Positions 54,753 through 64,000 of a stretch of DNA of 64,000 bases are shown piece after piece; position 1 is the stretch's first letter, and each line of letters opens with the position of its first letter. The stretch lies in assembly GCA_022600955.1 (NCBI GenBank), contig JAHZJK010000010.1:1-64000 (forward strand), in the 5' to 3' direction. The translations under genes were made by a program, and so were the position numbers. The notes beneath the pieces are model-generated. The model saw nothing but the letters and a program-made list of their open reading frames with translations, was not told the DNA's origin and did no database searches. The DNA is from Gammaproteobacteria bacterium (GTDB lineage: Bacteria; Pseudomonadota; Gammaproteobacteria; Steroidobacterales; Woeseiaceae).

Positions 54753-54785
54753 ACGCACGGGACAGGTTCTACCGTCTCAGAATAG

Positions 54786-54815
54786 AAAAGGCCGGCCCCA
54801 GAGGGGTCGGCCTTT
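54786..54815 (-). terminator. Terminator of the tRNA-fMet transcript
   Basis: On the minus strand AGGCCGACCCC pairs with GGGGCCGGCCT around TCT, followed by TTTC. It sits 8 nt past the tRNA 3' end and would shield the array from nuo/tRNA transcription unless leaky. Confidence 0.8.
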
Positions 54816-54822
54816 CGTATTT

Positions 54823-54899
54823 TGGTAGCGGGGGCAGGATTTGAACCTGCGACCTTCGGGTTATGAGCCCGACGAGCTGCCAGACTGCTCCACCCCGCA
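54823..54899 (-). tRNA. tRNA-fMet (CAT), initiator
   Basis: 77 nt including an encoded CCA. The anticodon loop CTCATAA is flanked by the three G-C pairs (GGG/CCC) diagnostic of initiators. Position 1 is U and position 72 is U, so the 1:72 pair is mismatched, as required of an initiator, but with U-U rather than the C-A of E. coli. It lies 46 bp after nuoN on the same strand. Confidence 0.95.
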
Positions 54900-54945
54900 T
54901 CGGCGAACGCGATGGTACGCAGATGACCGTCGCATTACAAGGGCT

Positions 54946-56379
54946 TTAGCCCAAAATCTGGATACACATTGCCAGCAGCCAGCCTGGCACGATTCCAAGG
55001 GCCAGAACAGCCAGGGAATTGAGGCTCAGTACCATCTTGGTGTCCGTACTGGCTTGAAGAACAGCCTTATCCTCAGCCTCTTCAAAATACATGTACCAGA
55101 TAACGCGCAGGTAGTAGTACGCGCCGACAACAGACGCCAGCACCATCAGAACGGCAATTGCGGTATAGCCCGAATCAACGACGGCACTGATCGCGTTCAG
55201 CTTGGCAAAAAAGCCAACAAACGGCGGCACACCCGCCATGCTGAACATCAGGAACATCATCATCATGGCGAACCACGGGCTGCGGGCATTGAGGCCCTTA
55301 AAATCCGTCAGGTTCTCTGCTTCATAGCCGCGTCGGCTGAGCAGAATGATGATTCCGAATGCACCGGCAGCCGCGACCACATAAGTGAGCGTGTAGAAAA
55401 GAGCGGCAGCATTGCCCTGCTCCGTACCGACGAATATCGCCAGTAAGATGAATCCGACGTGAGCGATCGTGGAATAGCCAAGCATCCGCTTGATGTTGGT
55501 TTGCGCGATAGCGATGAAATTGCCGGCCAGCAACGACAGAACCGCGATAACCATGATCATGGCTGACCAGGTCTCGTGCAACGCGCCCAGACCATCAACG
55601 AGGATGCGCAGGGTCAGCGCCAGGGCCGCCAGTTTCGGCGCGGTGGCGATGTAAAGCGTGATGGGCGTACGTGCGCCCTGGTAGACGTCAGGAAGCCACA
55701 TATGAAACGGCACAGCACCGAACTTGAAGCCGATTCCGACTATCAGGAAGGCCAGTCCAAACCACAGCGGCAGGCTGTTCAGTGACGGGTCGGCACTGAC
55801 TGCCGCCGAAATCTCGTGGAACTGCAATGACCCGGTCACGCCATAGACCCAGGAAATGCCATACAGCAAACACCCGGAAGCGATCGCGCCCAGGATGAAA
55901 TACTTCATCGCGGACTCAGCCGAGGTGACGTTGTCACGATCAATCGCCACCAGTGCGTACAAAGACAGCGCCAGTGTTTCGAGGCCGAGATACATTGTCA
56001 GCATGCTGTTGGCGGACATCATGACCATCATGCCGAGCAAACCGATCAGGCCGAGCGTATAAAACTCACCTCTGTGTATCTCGTTTGCCCGCAGATAATC
56101 ACGCGCATAGAGAAAACTGATGGCCACAAAAATAACGGCACCGACCTTCAGGATCTGCGAGAGCGGATCGCTTACGTAGCTGCCACTGAAGACCACAGAA
56201 CGTGCGTCAGGCGCCGTGGCGTTCAGAACTGCGAGCAGCACGGCGAGTGAGACAATACTCAGCCAGAAGGTGCGTACGCGATTTTCGTTGTCCACAAACA
56301 GGTCCGCGACAAGCACGACGCAGATCAATCCCAACAGGGCGATCTCAGGAGCTGCAATCAGATAATCCATCAAATTCAT
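54946..56379 (-). CDS. nuoN: NADH-quinone oxidoreductase subunit N
   Basis: Antiporter-like membrane subunit of complex I. 477 residues, about 14 membrane helices, with the proton-channel Glu in YLGLETLALSLYA (about 130-142) and a Lys-bearing broken helix near HMWLPDVYQGARTP. Start ATG at 56379, 11 nt after nuoM. Last gene of the nuo operon, followed by tRNA-fMet. Confidence 0.97.
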   Translation of the reverse strand: MNLMDYLIAAPEIALLGLICVVLVADLFVDNENRVRTFWLSIVSLAVLLAVLNATAPDARSVVFSGSYVSDPLSQILKVGAVIFVAISFLYARDYLRANEIHRGEFYTLGLIGLLGMMVMMSANSMLTMYLGLETLALSLYALVAIDRDNVTSAESAMKYFILGAIASGCLLYGISWVYGVTGSLQFHEISAAVSADPSLNSLPLWFGLAFLIVGIGFKFGAVPFHMWLPDVYQGARTPITLYIATAPKLAALALTLRILVDGLGALHETWSAMIMVIAVLSLLAGNFIAIAQTNIKRMLGYSTIAHVGFILLAIFVGTEQGNAAALFYTLTYVVAAAGAFGIIILLSRRGYEAENLTDFKGLNARSPWFAMMMMFLMFSMAGVPPFVGFFAKLNAISAVVDSGYTAIAVLMVLASVVGAYYYLRVIWYMYFEEAEDKAVLQASTDTKMVLSLNSLAVLALGIVPGWLLAMCIQILG

Positions 56380-56390
56380 AACGTGACCTG

Positions 56391-57911
56391 TCAGAGCTTT
56401 GTCTGCCCGACCTGTTCTATTAGCTGTTCAATCGTGACGTTCATCATGTCGACCAGCGGTGCTGGCCAGAGTCCGACAATCAGAACACTTATGGCGAGAA
56501 TGGCGAGAACCAGGAACTCGCGCCCGTTGATATCTTTAAGCGCGGCAACGTTGTCATTGGCAACCTCGCCGTAAACAACGCGCTTAACCATCCACAGCGT
56601 GTACGCAGCGCCGAGGATGAGCGTTCCTGCGGCCAGGAACGCATACCAGAAATTCGCTTTGAAGCTGGCGATAATGACCATGAACTCGCCAACGAAACCC
56701 GAGGTGCCCGGCAGGCCCGCGTTTGCCATGGCGAATAACACCATGAAGGCCGCAAATATGGGCATGGTGTTGGCAACGCCACCATAGTCAGCAATTTGCC
56801 GACTGTGCATACGGTCATATAAGACGCCTACGCACAGAAACATAGCGCCGGATATCAGGCCATGCGAGATCATTTGTACCATTGCGCCGACCATGCCGAG
56901 ACCAGCACCCGCATCGCCGCTGACTGACCACAGAATGAAGACACCAAGCGTCACGAATCCCATGTGTGCGATAGAGGAATACGCGATCAGCTTTTTCATG
57001 TCTTTCTGCATGAGCGCGACGAAGCCGATGTAGACCACCGCAATCAACGACAGCGCGATCATCATGCCGGCAAAATACTCGCTGCCATCCGGAACGATAG
57101 GCAAGGACAAGCGGATGAAACCGTAGCCACCCATCTTAAGCATGATCGCAGCCAGGATAACGGAGCCGCCAGTCGGCGCCTCGACGTGCGCATCCGGCAA
57201 CCATGTGTGTACCGGCCACATCGGAACTTTCACTGCAAATGCGATCAGGAACGCGACGAAAACAAGTTTCTGTGCCGTAAGACTCAGTGGTGCTGCCATA
57301 AACCCGAACAGGTCGAAGCCGCCCGTTTGACCGTACAGGTAGATGAACGCCACCAGCATCAACACTGAACCAAGGAACGTGTACAGGAAAAACTTCAGCG
57401 TCGCGTAAACACGCCGTTCCCCGCCCCACACGCCGATGATCAGGAACATCGGGATCAGCATGGCCTCCCAGAACACGTAGAACAACAACGCATCAAGAGC
57501 ACAAAAGACGCCGACCATCAGCCCTTCGAGAATCAGGAAGGCCGCGAAATACTGCGCCGGCCGCGACTTGATGTTGTCCCAGCCCGCGATGATGACCAAC
57601 GGTGTGATGAACGTCGTCAATATGATCAGTGGCGCAGAAATACCGTCGACGCCAAGCACATAGAAGACGTTCAGCGCTGTCACCCAGGATACTTTTTCGG
57701 TGAACTGCATGCCGACTGCGGCATTGTCGAAGCCCGCATAGAGACCGATGCTAATCAGGAACGCCAGCACCGACACGGCCAGTGCCACAATGCGCATCAG
57801 CCCAGCTCTGGAGGACATTACATCGTTGTCGTCACCGATCAACAGAAGCAACACGCCGCCCGCAATGGGCAACCAGATCAGAATACTTAAGATGTATTGC
57901 GAGAATTCCAT
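56391..57911 (-). CDS. nuoM: NADH-quinone oxidoreductase subunit M
   Basis: Antiporter-like proton channel subunit. 506 residues from ATG 57911; an in-frame TTG at 57941 would overlap nuoL and is not used. The channel Glu is in FYVFWEAMLIPMFLIIG, and HTWLPDAHVEAPT marks the broken helix. It starts 8 nt after the nuoL stop. Confidence 0.97.
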   Translation of the reverse strand: MEFSQYILSILIWLPIAGGVLLLLIGDDNDVMSSRAGLMRIVALAVSVLAFLISIGLYAGFDNAAVGMQFTEKVSWVTALNVFYVLGVDGISAPLIILTTFITPLVIIAGWDNIKSRPAQYFAAFLILEGLMVGVFCALDALLFYVFWEAMLIPMFLIIGVWGGERRVYATLKFFLYTFLGSVLMLVAFIYLYGQTGGFDLFGFMAAPLSLTAQKLVFVAFLIAFAVKVPMWPVHTWLPDAHVEAPTGGSVILAAIMLKMGGYGFIRLSLPIVPDGSEYFAGMMIALSLIAVVYIGFVALMQKDMKKLIAYSSIAHMGFVTLGVFILWSVSGDAGAGLGMVGAMVQMISHGLISGAMFLCVGVLYDRMHSRQIADYGGVANTMPIFAAFMVLFAMANAGLPGTSGFVGEFMVIIASFKANFWYAFLAAGTLILGAAYTLWMVKRVVYGEVANDNVAALKDINGREFLVLAILAISVLIVGLWPAPLVDMMNVTIEQLIEQVGQTKL

Positions 57912-57919
57912 GGTCGTCG

Positions 57920-59905
57920 TTACCGTAGCCAGATCAGCCAACCGAGTAACGCGGTCAGTCCAATAATCATTGCAAATGCGTAGGTGTAGAGATATCCGGT
58001 CTGGATCTGCCGCATAACACCCGCCAGTCGCCCGACAGTCTTGGCAGTCCCGTTCACGAGGATACCGTCGATGATCAGCTGATCACCTTTCTCCCAGAGG
58101 AACTGCCCCAGCTTGCGGCCGACTCCCGCGAATCCCTTAATCCACAGATCGTCAAAGTAGTACTTGCGATCGAGCAGATTGTAGATCCCGGAGAACTTGT
58201 CCTTGATTGTCGCTGGGATATCCGGGCGTTTGAGATACAGAAACCACGCCGCGATGACGCCAAGTGCAGCCAGGTAGAAAACCGGTGACGCGTAGATATG
58301 CATGACCAGTGCGGCTGGACCGTGCCAGAACGTGCCGTTGAGCCCGGTCAGTGCGTCATGTACAGACTTCACCTGTATCGCGTCGCCGAAGAAACCACCG
58401 AACAGAACTGCATCGGCGCTAAACCAGCCGATAATCGCAGACGGGATAGCCAGCAGAATCAGCGGTACGGTGACGACAGCAGGCGTCTCGTGGAGATGCG
58501 ACTTCGTCTCCGCATCCATGCGCTCTTCTCCGTGGAATACGAGGAAGAACATGCGGAACGAATAAAGCGCAGTCACGAACACGCCTAACAACACGCTCAG
58601 GTACGCGATCCAGTATGTGACCTGGTCGCCCATCGACGCACCGTCATGCCAGTGCGATTCCTTGACAGCCTCGATCAACAGATCCTTTGAAAAGAAGCCG
58701 CTGGAACCCGGGAATCCTATGAGTGCCAGGGAGCCGATCAATGACGTCCAGTACGTAATTGGCATGTACTTCTTCAGGCCGCCCATCTTGCGGATGTCCT
58801 GTTCGTGGTGCATCGCAATAATTACAGAACCCGCGGCAAGGAACAGCAACGCTTTGAAAAACGCGTGTGTCATGAGATGGAAAATCGCGGCGCTGTATGC
58901 CGACGCACCGAGTGCAACCGTCATGTAACCGAGCTGCGACAATGTGGAATACGCCACCACACGCTTGATGTCGTTCTGCACTATACCCAGCAAGCCCATG
59001 AAGAACGCAGTAACCGCACCGATAATAATGACGAAGCCAAGCGCCGTCGTTGACAGCTCAAACAGCGGCGACATACGAGCGACCATGAAGATACCGGCAG
59101 TAACCATGGTTGCCGCGTGGATCAACGCAGAAATTGGCGTCGGGCCTTCCATCGAATCCGGCAGCCAGACATGCAGCGGCGCCTGTGCCGACTTACCCAT
59201 CGCGCCGATAAACAGCAATATACAAATCACTGTCATAGCGTTCCACGGTGTGCCCGAAAACACTTCGATGCTCTGACCCGCTACGGCATCCGCCTGGCCA
59301 AACACAGTCGCGTAGTCGAGTGAACCCGTGAACATCACAACGCCTGCGATGCCGAGAATAAAGCCGAAGTCACCGACACGGTTAACCAGGAAGGCCTTCA
59401 GATTGGCGAACATCGCGGTCTGTTTTTTGAACCAGAAGCCAATCAGCAGGTACGAAACCAGTCCGACAGCTTCCCAGCCGAAAAACAGCTGCAGAAAGTT
59501 GTTCGACATGACGAGCATGAGCATCGAGAACGTGAACAACGAGATATAGCTGAAGAATCGTTGGTAACCCGGATCGTCATGCATGTAACCGATCGTGTAA
59601 ATGTGCACCATGAGTGACACGAACGTTACAACGCACATCATTAGCGCAGTCAGCCTGTCGACAAGAAAGCCGACCTCCATGCGCAGACCGTCAGTTACAG
59701 CCCACGTATAGACACTGATGTTCTCAGCCCCTGCACCACCCCAGAACATGTTTTTAAGCACGAGCAAAGACAACACGCAGGACGTGCCCACGCCAAGAAT
59801 GGTTACCCAATGTGCGCCTGCACGGCCGATCTGCTTGCCGGCAAGCCCCGCGATAAGTGCGGCTGCGAGCGGTGCCAATACGATTGTCAGGTAGTAGTTG
59901 TACAT
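57920..59905 (-). CDS. nuoL: NADH-quinone oxidoreductase subunit L
   Basis: Distal antiporter-like subunit with the long lateral helix. 661 residues: the core channel has FFGWEAVGLVSYLLIGFW and HVWLPDSMEGPTP; the C-terminal extension (about 530-661) holds the lateral helix and the final membrane segment. It starts 1 nt after the nuoK stop. Confidence 0.97.
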   Translation of the reverse strand: MYNYYLTIVLAPLAAALIAGLAGKQIGRAGAHWVTILGVGTSCVLSLLVLKNMFWGGAGAENISVYTWAVTDGLRMEVGFLVDRLTALMMCVVTFVSLMVHIYTIGYMHDDPGYQRFFSYISLFTFSMLMLVMSNNFLQLFFGWEAVGLVSYLLIGFWFKKQTAMFANLKAFLVNRVGDFGFILGIAGVVMFTGSLDYATVFGQADAVAGQSIEVFSGTPWNAMTVICILLFIGAMGKSAQAPLHVWLPDSMEGPTPISALIHAATMVTAGIFMVARMSPLFELSTTALGFVIIIGAVTAFFMGLLGIVQNDIKRVVAYSTLSQLGYMTVALGASAYSAAIFHLMTHAFFKALLFLAAGSVIIAMHHEQDIRKMGGLKKYMPITYWTSLIGSLALIGFPGSSGFFSKDLLIEAVKESHWHDGASMGDQVTYWIAYLSVLLGVFVTALYSFRMFFLVFHGEERMDAETKSHLHETPAVVTVPLILLAIPSAIIGWFSADAVLFGGFFGDAIQVKSVHDALTGLNGTFWHGPAALVMHIYASPVFYLAALGVIAAWFLYLKRPDIPATIKDKFSGIYNLLDRKYYFDDLWIKGFAGVGRKLGQFLWEKGDQLIIDGILVNGTAKTVGRLAGVMRQIQTGYLYTYAFAMIIGLTALLGWLIWLR

Positions 59906-59906
59906 A

Positions 59907-60212
59907 TCAACCCTTCAGCGTATTCAGCTCTTTAACCGCGATAGATCGGCGGTTGCGGAACAAGACGACGAGAATAGCGAGACCGATAGCGGCTTCAGCA
60001 GCTGCTACCGTGAGAATAAAGAAGACAAACACCTGCCCCGTCTCGTCACCAAGATAGCGGGAGAACGCGACGAAGTTGAAATTGACGGCAAGCAACATGA
60101 GTTCGACACACATCAACAACAGGATGAGATTGCGTCGATTGATAATGATGCCGGCGACACTCAATACAAACAGCATCGCGGCCAGCGTCAGGTAGTGCTC
60201 AAGGCCGATCAT
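59907..60212 (-). CDS. nuoK: NADH-quinone oxidoreductase subunit K
   Basis: 101 residues, three membrane helices. The two conserved membrane Glu of the family are present (Glu37 in MCVELML and Glu73 in [10 protein letters not shown]). ATG at 60212 overlaps the nuoJ stop by 4 nt, indicating coupled translation. Confidence 0.97.
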   Translation of the reverse strand: MIGLEHYLTLAAMLFVLSVAGIIINRRNLILLLMCVELMLLAVNFNFVAFSRYLGDETGQVFVFFILTVAAAEAAIGLAILVVLFRNRRSIAVKELNTLKG

Positions 60213-60814
60213 TGTTTCTTCTCCGCATCCATCTTCACAATGCGAACCCTGTCCTTCGCCTGTACGGCAACCTGCTCCGCGATGTTCTGCACCTTAAGTC
60301 CCGGGCGCTTGCGCATCGTGAGTGTGATCGCTGCAATAATCGCCAGCAGCAAGATCACCGCGGCCATCTCGAACGCAAAGACGTGCTCTGTATACAGAAC
60401 GCTACCCAGCGCTTTCGTATTGCTGTAGCCCTCGGGTGTCGGCGCAAAACCACCGCTGCCGACCTCACCCTTGCCGCGCAACCAGATCAACTGCATGAGC
60501 TCGACGACCATCAGCAATGCAATCGCGATACCCGGCACTGCGAGGCGTGAAATGCCACGCTTCGCCGCTTCGATATTGACGTCGAGCATCATCACGACAA
60601 ATAGGAACAACACCATCACCGCGCCGACATACACAAGCACCAGCACGATCGCGAGGAACTCGGCTTCAGCCAGCAGCCACAGCATGGCGGCCTGGAAAAA
60701 CGTCAGGACCAGCAGCATGACCGAGTGCACCGGGTTGCGAGAAAACACGACGCCCAATGCAGCGCCGAGCATTACTGCTGCAAAGGTGTAAAACAAAATT
60801 GTCTGAAACAACAT
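60209..60814 (-). CDS. nuoJ: NADH-quinone oxidoreductase subunit J
   Basis: 201 residues with five membrane helices, including the pi-bulge helix region [19 protein letters not shown] (about 57-75) typical of NuoJ. The C-terminal tail after the last helix is basic and cytosolic. It starts 8 nt after nuoI. Confidence 0.97.
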   Translation of the reverse strand: MLFQTILFYTFAAVMLGAALGVVFSRNPVHSVMLLVLTFFQAAMLWLLAEAEFLAIVLVLVYVGAVMVLFLFVVMMLDVNIEAAKRGISRLAVPGIAIALLMVVELMQLIWLRGKGEVGSGGFAPTPEGYSNTKALGSVLYTEHVFAFEMAAVILLLAIIAAITLTMRKRPGLKVQNIAEQVAVQAKDRVRIVKMDAEKKQ

Positions 60815-60822
60815 CGCTCGTC

Positions 60823-61311
60823 CTACCGGTACTTGGCGTCAGCCGCTTTGTCAGCGGAAATCATGGCATCGTACTTCTCACCTACCGCCAGCAGCTTGTC
60901 CTTGGTCATGATGTTTTCGCCCGGCGCTTCCATGTGGTACTCGTGCAAACGAGTTTCAACGATGGCATCAACCGGACACGCTTCTTCGCAAAATCCGCAG
61001 TAAATACACTTGAACAGGTCGATGTCATAGCGCGTCGTACGGCGCGTGCCGTCCTGGCTGACATCAGACTCAATTGTGATCGCCAGTGCAGGGCAAACCG
61101 CTTCACACAACTTGCATGCAATACAGCGCTCTTCACCATTCGGGTATCGGCGCAGCGCATGCAGTCCACGAAAACGGCTCGACTGCGGCGTTTTTTCTTC
61201 CGGGTATTCGAGCGTGACGCTCTTGCGGAAAAAATTGCGCATCGTAACGGATAGGCCTTTGAGTAACTCCCAAAGCGCGAATGTCTTGATATAACTGGTT
61301 ATGCGACTCAT
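60823..61311 (-). CDS. nuoI: NADH-quinone oxidoreductase subunit I
   Basis: Ferredoxin-like subunit carrying clusters N6a and N6b. 162 residues with two complete [4Fe-4S] motifs, [12 protein letters not shown] (about 63-74) and [12 protein letters not shown] (about 102-113). An N-terminal amphipathic helix attaches it to the membrane arm. It starts 4 nt after nuoH. Confidence 0.98.
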   Translation of the reverse strand: MSRITSYIKTFALWELLKGLSVTMRNFFRKSVTLEYPEEKTPQSSRFRGLHALRRYPNGEERCIACKLCEAVCPALAITIESDVSQDGTRRTTRYDIDLFKCIYCGFCEEACPVDAIVETRLHEYHMEAPGENIMTKDKLLAVGEKYDAMISADKAADAKYR

Positions 61312-61315
61312 CGTC

Positions 61316-62419
61316 CTATGCGCCCAGGCCTGACCATGGACCTACCTGGAACCAGGCCATCGCCCCTTCCACTGCAATCCAAACGATCGTTACAGGAATA
61401 AACACCTTCCAGCCCAGCCGCATGATCTGGTCATAGCGGTAGCGCGGAAAGGTCGCGCGCAGCCAGAAGAATGTATACATAAAGAAACACATCTTGAGGA
61501 ACAGCCAGTGCAAACCACCGACAGTCAGCCAAGACAAAAACGAAATATCGTTGAGGAACGTCCAGCCTTCGAACGGCGACGCCCAGCCGCCGAGGAAGAA
61601 GATCGCGGTCAATGTCGAGATCAGCACCATGTTGGCGTATTCCGCGAGGAAGAACAGCGCAAACGCGACGCCCGAATATTCAACATGGAAGCCGGCGACA
61701 ATCTCCGACTCGCCTTCGGCGACATCAAACGGTGCACGATTGGTCTCGGCAACGCCGGATATCCAGTAGACGACAAACAACGGGAACAGCGGTAACAGGA
61801 ACCACTGACTCACACCACCGGCCTGCGCCTCCACAATATCGCCCAGATTCAGGCTGCCGCCAGCCATCAAAACGCCGACCAGTGCAAAGCCCATCGCGAT
61901 TTCATACGCGACGATCTGCGCCGCGGAGCGCATCGCACCCAGCAGCGCGTACTTCGAATTGGTCGCCCATCCTGCCAGGATTACGCCGTAAACGCCGACC
62001 GACGTCAGCGCCAGCACGTAGAGCAGTCCGGCGTTGATGTCCGCAATGACGAAATCAGAATTCAAGGGCATCACGGCCCAGGCCGCAAGCGCCGGTATCA
62101 GGGTCAGCAACGGTGCAATCACGAACAGGAACTTGCTCGACTGCGACGGCACGATGACTTCTTTGATAAGCAGCTTGATGACGTCCGCAATAGGCTGCCC
62201 AAGGCCCAGCGGTCCAACCCGGTTGGGGCCAACACGCGCCTGCATGCTGCCGATTACCTTGCGTTCGAAATAGGTCGAAAAAGCAACGATGAGAATGACC
62301 GAGATCATCACAACGAGAATCTTGAACAACGTTATGACGAGGTAGTGTACAAGCGGCGGGAACCAGTTCCAGATGTCCCACGCGAACTGCGGTACCAGGC
62401 TGGCGAAAAACTCAGCCAT
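61316..62419 (-). CDS. nuoH: NADH-quinone oxidoreductase subunit H
   Basis: Membrane subunit forming the quinone chamber. 367 residues from ATG 62419, sharing one base with the nuoG stop (TGATG). An in-frame TTG one codon earlier is unlikely. Family motifs are [19 protein letters not shown] (about 51-69), the acidic loop [15 protein letters not shown] and [11 protein letters not shown]. Confidence 0.97.
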   Translation of the reverse strand: MAEFFASLVPQFAWDIWNWFPPLVHYLVITLFKILVVMISVILIVAFSTYFERKVIGSMQARVGPNRVGPLGLGQPIADVIKLLIKEVIVPSQSSKFLFVIAPLLTLIPALAAWAVMPLNSDFVIADINAGLLYVLALTSVGVYGVILAGWATNSKYALLGAMRSAAQIVAYEIAMGFALVGVLMAGGSLNLGDIVEAQAGGVSQWFLLPLFPLFVVYWISGVAETNRAPFDVAEGESEIVAGFHVEYSGVAFALFFLAEYANMVLISTLTAIFFLGGWASPFEGWTFLNDISFLSWLTVGGLHWLFLKMCFFMYTFFWLRATFPRYRYDQIMRLGWKVFIPVTIVWIAVEGAMAWFQVGPWSGLGA

Positions 62420-64000
62420 CAAGAGTTCCCCTCACCTGCCGCACGCCTGGCCGACAGCGTACACTGCAACGCGTTTGCGCGCCGCACGAGGCCATCAACA
62501 GAATAAAGAGGCGTATCAATCTCGTCTGCGGGTGCGTCTGCACCATTGGGTTTCGTCGCTTTACCAGCAGCAGAATACGAACCTGCTGCCGCAGTGCCGA
62601 GCTCTGACTGAATTTCTGCAAGCACATCGTCACTGCTAACGTAATCAAAGCCGCGTGCTTCGGTCAGGTTGCCCAGTACCCGCAGCACCTTCCAGCATGG
62701 CCGCGCTTCACCGACAGGTGTCGCGACGCCACCAAAGCTCTGCCAGGTCCCTGCAGCGTTAACATAGGTGCCCGCAGACTCTGCAAAGGTGCCGATCGGC
62801 AGTAACAAATCAGCTGCTTCAAGCAGCGCATCAGAGACAAATGGCGTTAGCGCAATCACATAGTCTTGTCGCGCCAGCTTGCCTGTAGCATCTGTCGTTG
62901 CCGAGATGTCTGCATCGGGCTCGACATTGACGAGTACCAGCGCATCCAGCTTCGCTTCAAGCATCTCGGCAACACCGAGTCCTGCCTTGCTGCGCATCTG
63001 GCCGCCCGCGACGCGATGCGGCAGAACACCTGCGAGACTCGCACCTGCACTGTTCGGGCCCGCCGTAACAAAACCCAGTTTCGAGTTTGTTGCGTTCGAG
63101 ATAGCGTGTGCGAGAGCGCGAACGGCCGACGATGCAGCGTGTCGAGCAGCGATACAGCCCAGCAGGACGAGCGACTCATCACCTTCCTGCAACGCCTCGG
63201 CGATATGACTTTGTACGTCCGTCGGTGACACGCCTTCAATGAGCTCCGCGATAGCATCGGAGTCAGCCTTCGCAGCCACTGCGATTCCCGCGAGCAGCTC
63301 AACCAAACCTGCACCAGACGCGTAATTCGCAACATCAAAATAGAATTCGTACTCGCTCGCATTGGCGAAACTGACCTGACCGCCATTCAACGCTGTCTTG
63401 CGCAGACGATGCGCGATAATCGGTGCCTCATTACGAATGTTCGAACCCACGACGAGAACAGCACTCTGCTTCTCAATTTCGTCAAGCTCACATCCAAGGC
63501 CATAAAACACCGGATCACTTCCCTGGTCCGAGACGTCACGTCGATCAACCCTGTGATCGATATTGTTGCTGCCAAGATGCGTGGCAAGTCTTGCCAGCAA
63601 GTGACTTTCCTCAACCGTCGCCGCAGGTGATGCGATAAACCCGGCCTTTTCGCCAACCGCTTCTGTCAGAGTTTCTGCGGCTTTCGCCAGAGCATCGGTC
63701 CAGCTGATCTCACGCCAGCTGCCGCTCTCCTTGATCCGCGGCGTCTGCAGGCGATCCTCACTGTATATTGCCTCGTAACTGAAGCGATCGCGATCTGCGA
63801 TCCAGGATTCATTGATCGACTCGTTCTCGCGCGGCACGATACGTTTGACGGTGCCACGCAGCACGTGCGCGTAAAGGTTTGAACCAACGCAGTCGTGCGG
63901 CGAAACGGTCGCATGCTGGGTCATTTCCCATGCCCGGGCGCTATAGCGATAAGGCTTGTTGTTCAGCGCGCCAACCGGACAGAGATCAATGATGTTTGCA
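62419..64000 (-). CDS. nuoG: NADH-quinone oxidoreductase subunit G (C-terminal part, cut by window edge)
   Basis: Iron-sulfur subunit of the peripheral arm with a degenerate molybdopterin-oxidoreductase domain. The frame continues past the right edge; the first visible residues, [17 protein letters not shown], are the end of the N-terminal iron-sulfur domain, so about 525 residues are visible. An ATG at 63922-63924 lies inside the conserved WEMTQ region and is not the start. The tail ends [10 protein letters not shown] and overlaps nuoH by one base. Confidence 0.95.
   Translation of the reverse strand, partial: ANIIDLCPVGALNNKPYRYSARAWEMTQHATVSPHDCVGSNLYAHVLRGTVKRIVPRENESINESWIADRDRFSYEAIYSEDRLQTPRIKESGSWREISWTDALAKAAETLTEAVGEKAGFIASPAATVEESHLLARLATHLGSNNIDHRVDRRDVSDQGSDPVFYGLGCELDEIEKQSAVLVVGSNIRNEAPIIAHRLRKTALNGGQVSFANASEYEFYFDVANYASGAGLVELLAGIAVAAKADSDAIAELIEGVSPTDVQSHIAEALQEGDESLVLLGCIAARHAASSAVRALAHAISNATNSKLGFVTAGPNSAGASLAGVLPHRVAGGQMRSKAGLGVAEMLEAKLDALVLVNVEPDADISATTDATGKLARQDYVIALTPFVSDALLEAADLLLPIGTFAESAGTYVNAAGTWQSFGGVATPVGEARPCWKVLRVLGNLTEARGFDYVSSDDVLAEIQSELGTAAAGSYSAAGKATKPNGADAPADEIDTPLYSVDGLVRRANALQCTLSARRAAGEGNS

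Larger units (their letters stand above)
37925..54755 (-). other. Integron-like gene-cassette array with unidirectional palindromes
   Basis: About 23 genes, all but one on the minus strand, are separated by some 19 full or partial copies of a palindrome of about 75 bp. The consensus left arm on the plus strand is GTCCGCTTTGGGTCAGTAGC and the right arm is GGCTTTCGGCCAGAAGCGGAC. Every copy has the same orientation and follows a stop codon closely. Gene-to-repeat gaps are mostly under 60 bp, leaving no room for most genes to have their own promoter. No integrase, transposase or att-like flanking repeat is seen in the window. The region is visibly richer in A/T than the flanking operons. Confidence 0.75.

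Noticed and set aside
37925-54755. CRISPR array
   Set aside because: The repeats are about 75-bp palindromes spaced 0.4-2.5 kb apart with genes between them, not short repeats with unique spacers, and no cas gene is present.
37925-54755. Classical integron attC sites
   Set aside because: The repeat ends do not carry RYYYAAC and GTTRRRY, and no intI or attI is visible. Core-like heptamers appear only in the centre of two copies, so the label is kept as a hypothesis.

Overview
The window reads as a chromosomal segment of a gammaproteobacterium, probably a marine or sediment lineage. The evidence is the gene content and order: smc-zipA-ligA, dksA-gluQ, rimP-nusA-infB-rbfA-truB-rpsO-pnp, and a nuoG-to-nuoN complex I operon followed by an initiator tRNA. 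The genus cannot be fixed from sequence alone.

Layout. (1) 1-2.9 kb: the 5' part of a secreted protein made of octapeptide Gly-Ile-Thr-Gly-Ala-Gly repeats, running off the left edge, then two DUF6502 paralogues. (2) 3.1-11.3 kb: housekeeping genes ligA, zipA and smc (minus), then dksA and gluQ (plus). The DksA has a histone-H1-like Lys-rich tail and a degraded zinc finger. (3) 11.5-21.2 kb: a YheT-type hydrolase, then the translation/transcription operon rimP-nusA-infB-rbfA-truB-rpsO-pnp on the minus strand, with a promoter and tandem terminators ahead of rimP. (4) 21.25-37.7 kb: metabolic and envelope genes: gabD-lhgO, a CsgG-like protein, P1 and S9 peptidases, an enolase-superfamily enzyme, two flavin amine oxidases/dehydrogenases, a hydroxylysine-kinase-like phosphotransferase, an HDOD protein, a candidate GGA-rich sRNA, and a zinc-type TonB receptor with a small partner. 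(5) 37.9-54.75 kb: an accessory array of about 23 small, mostly unrecognised genes. All but one are on the minus strand, and they are separated by about 19 copies of a roughly 75-bp imperfect palindrome. (6) 54.8-64 kb: tRNA-fMet and nuoN, M, L, K, J, I, H and G (G truncated by the window edge), all on the minus strand.

The main find is region 5. Every palindrome lies in the same orientation, just after the stop codon of the gene on its high-coordinate side and just before the start of the next. The genes between them are unrelated: transmembrane proteins, lipoproteins, peptidases, an amidase, a DUF7336 protein, a DUF4034 protein and orphans. This is the architecture of an integron cassette array without a visible integrase, but the repeat lacks the usual 7-bp attC cores at its ends. 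It may be a divergent cassette system or another palindrome-driven gene-capture process. The array abuts tRNA-fMet. In E. coli the initiator tRNA gene metY directly precedes rimP; here about 34 kb separates the two, so regions 4 and 5 look inserted or rearranged into an old junction.

In the core regions, the nusA operon and complex I are complete for the part visible and look functional. Many annotated starts below were moved inside the longest open frame, because those frames read back through the palindromes or use rare start codons without a ribosome binding site.
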